From Bacteroidota bacterium (GTDB lineage Bacteria; Bacteroidota; Bacteroidia; Chitinophagales; Chitinophagaceae): a stretch of 37,515 bases of DNA. The notes below the pieces were generated by a model. The model saw only the letters and a list, made by a program, of their open reading frames with translations, was not told where the DNA came from and searched no databases. Of this stretch, positions 37,458-37,515 are shown piece after piece (within the stretch, counting starts at the first letter, position 1; every line of letters starts with the position of its first letter). Where the stretch lies: contig JAKAKY010000002.1 of the NCBI GenBank assembly GCA_021824365.1, positions 1 to 37,515 on the forward strand, written 5' to 3'. A program made the translations under genes and the position numbers.

Positions 37458-37515
37458 ATGAGGGCACAAAACCAGAAGATTTTAACAAGGCATGGTGCTT
37501 TAATTTTTACTACTT
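37458..37515 (+). other. Possible start of a plus-strand gene cut by the window end
   Basis: From the ATG at 37458 an open frame reads MRAQNQKILTRHGALIFTT to the window edge. It would be divergent from the HesB/IscA-type gene. Nineteen codons are too few to judge. Confidence 0.2.

Overview
The window is an AT-rich bacterial chromosome segment that reads as Bacteroidota, most likely a member of the Chitinophagaceae or a close relative. The evidence is a MurF-alanine racemase fusion, the gliding genes gldF and gldG, a large secreted subtilase with a type IX secretion (T9SS) C-terminal sorting domain, almost no Shine-Dalgarno sequences, and repeated matches to the Bacteroidota -7 promoter element TAnnTTTG at sensible distances upstream of genes. 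Family-level placement is inference; no marker search was possible.

Layout. 1-2135 (-): 5' two thirds of ileS. 2260-3897 (-): amidohydrolase lipoprotein. 4043-15730: a heme biosynthesis region. It has hemN (+), a divergent hemH-hemJ-chaN-like unit (-), and a long operon hemA-hemC-hemD-hemE-hemF-hemB-yciI-hemL (+) closed by a strong terminator. 15799-16722 (-): AraC-type regulator with a cysteine-rich N-terminal half. 16964-18943 (+): gyrB. 19086-19292 (+): small protein resembling a zinc ribbon that has lost its cysteines. 19409-19852 (-): lipoprotein pseudogene. 19965-23372 (-): mfd. 23448-23915 (-): small lipoprotein. 23984-27736 (+): T9SS subtilase. 27839-28567 (+): flavin/NAD(P)H oxidoreductase. 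28621-29988 (-): trigger factor with a native penta-histidine tail. 30057-30138 (-): tRNA-Leu(UAG). 30344-30859 (+): Gly/Tyr-rich secreted protein. 30979-36902 (-): gldF-gldG-terC-murF/alr operon. 37029-37376 (-): HesB/IscA-type iron-sulfur protein.

How the genes work together. The heme genes cover every step from glutamyl-tRNA to protoheme by the C5 route: HemA, HemL, HemB, HemC, HemD, HemE, then HemF (oxygen-dependent) or HemN (oxygen-independent), HemJ and HemH. A secreted ChaN-type heme-binding protein is co-transcribed with HemH and HemJ. The most interesting signals are regulatory. A perfect 14-bp palindrome (ATGAC-N4-GTCAT) lies upstream of hemA, and a near copy (ATGAC-N4-ATCAT) lies upstream of hemN. 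Each is centred about 30 bp before a perfect TAnnTTTG box, the spacing expected of a class II CRP/FNR-type activator. The hemA promoter also carries three TGAC half-sites at exact 11-bp steps, and the neighbouring araC gene has two TGAC copies on the same 11-bp phase relative to its own box. Together these suggest a dedicated heme or oxygen control circuit. I saw no CRISPR array, insertion sequence, prophage or clear defence system.
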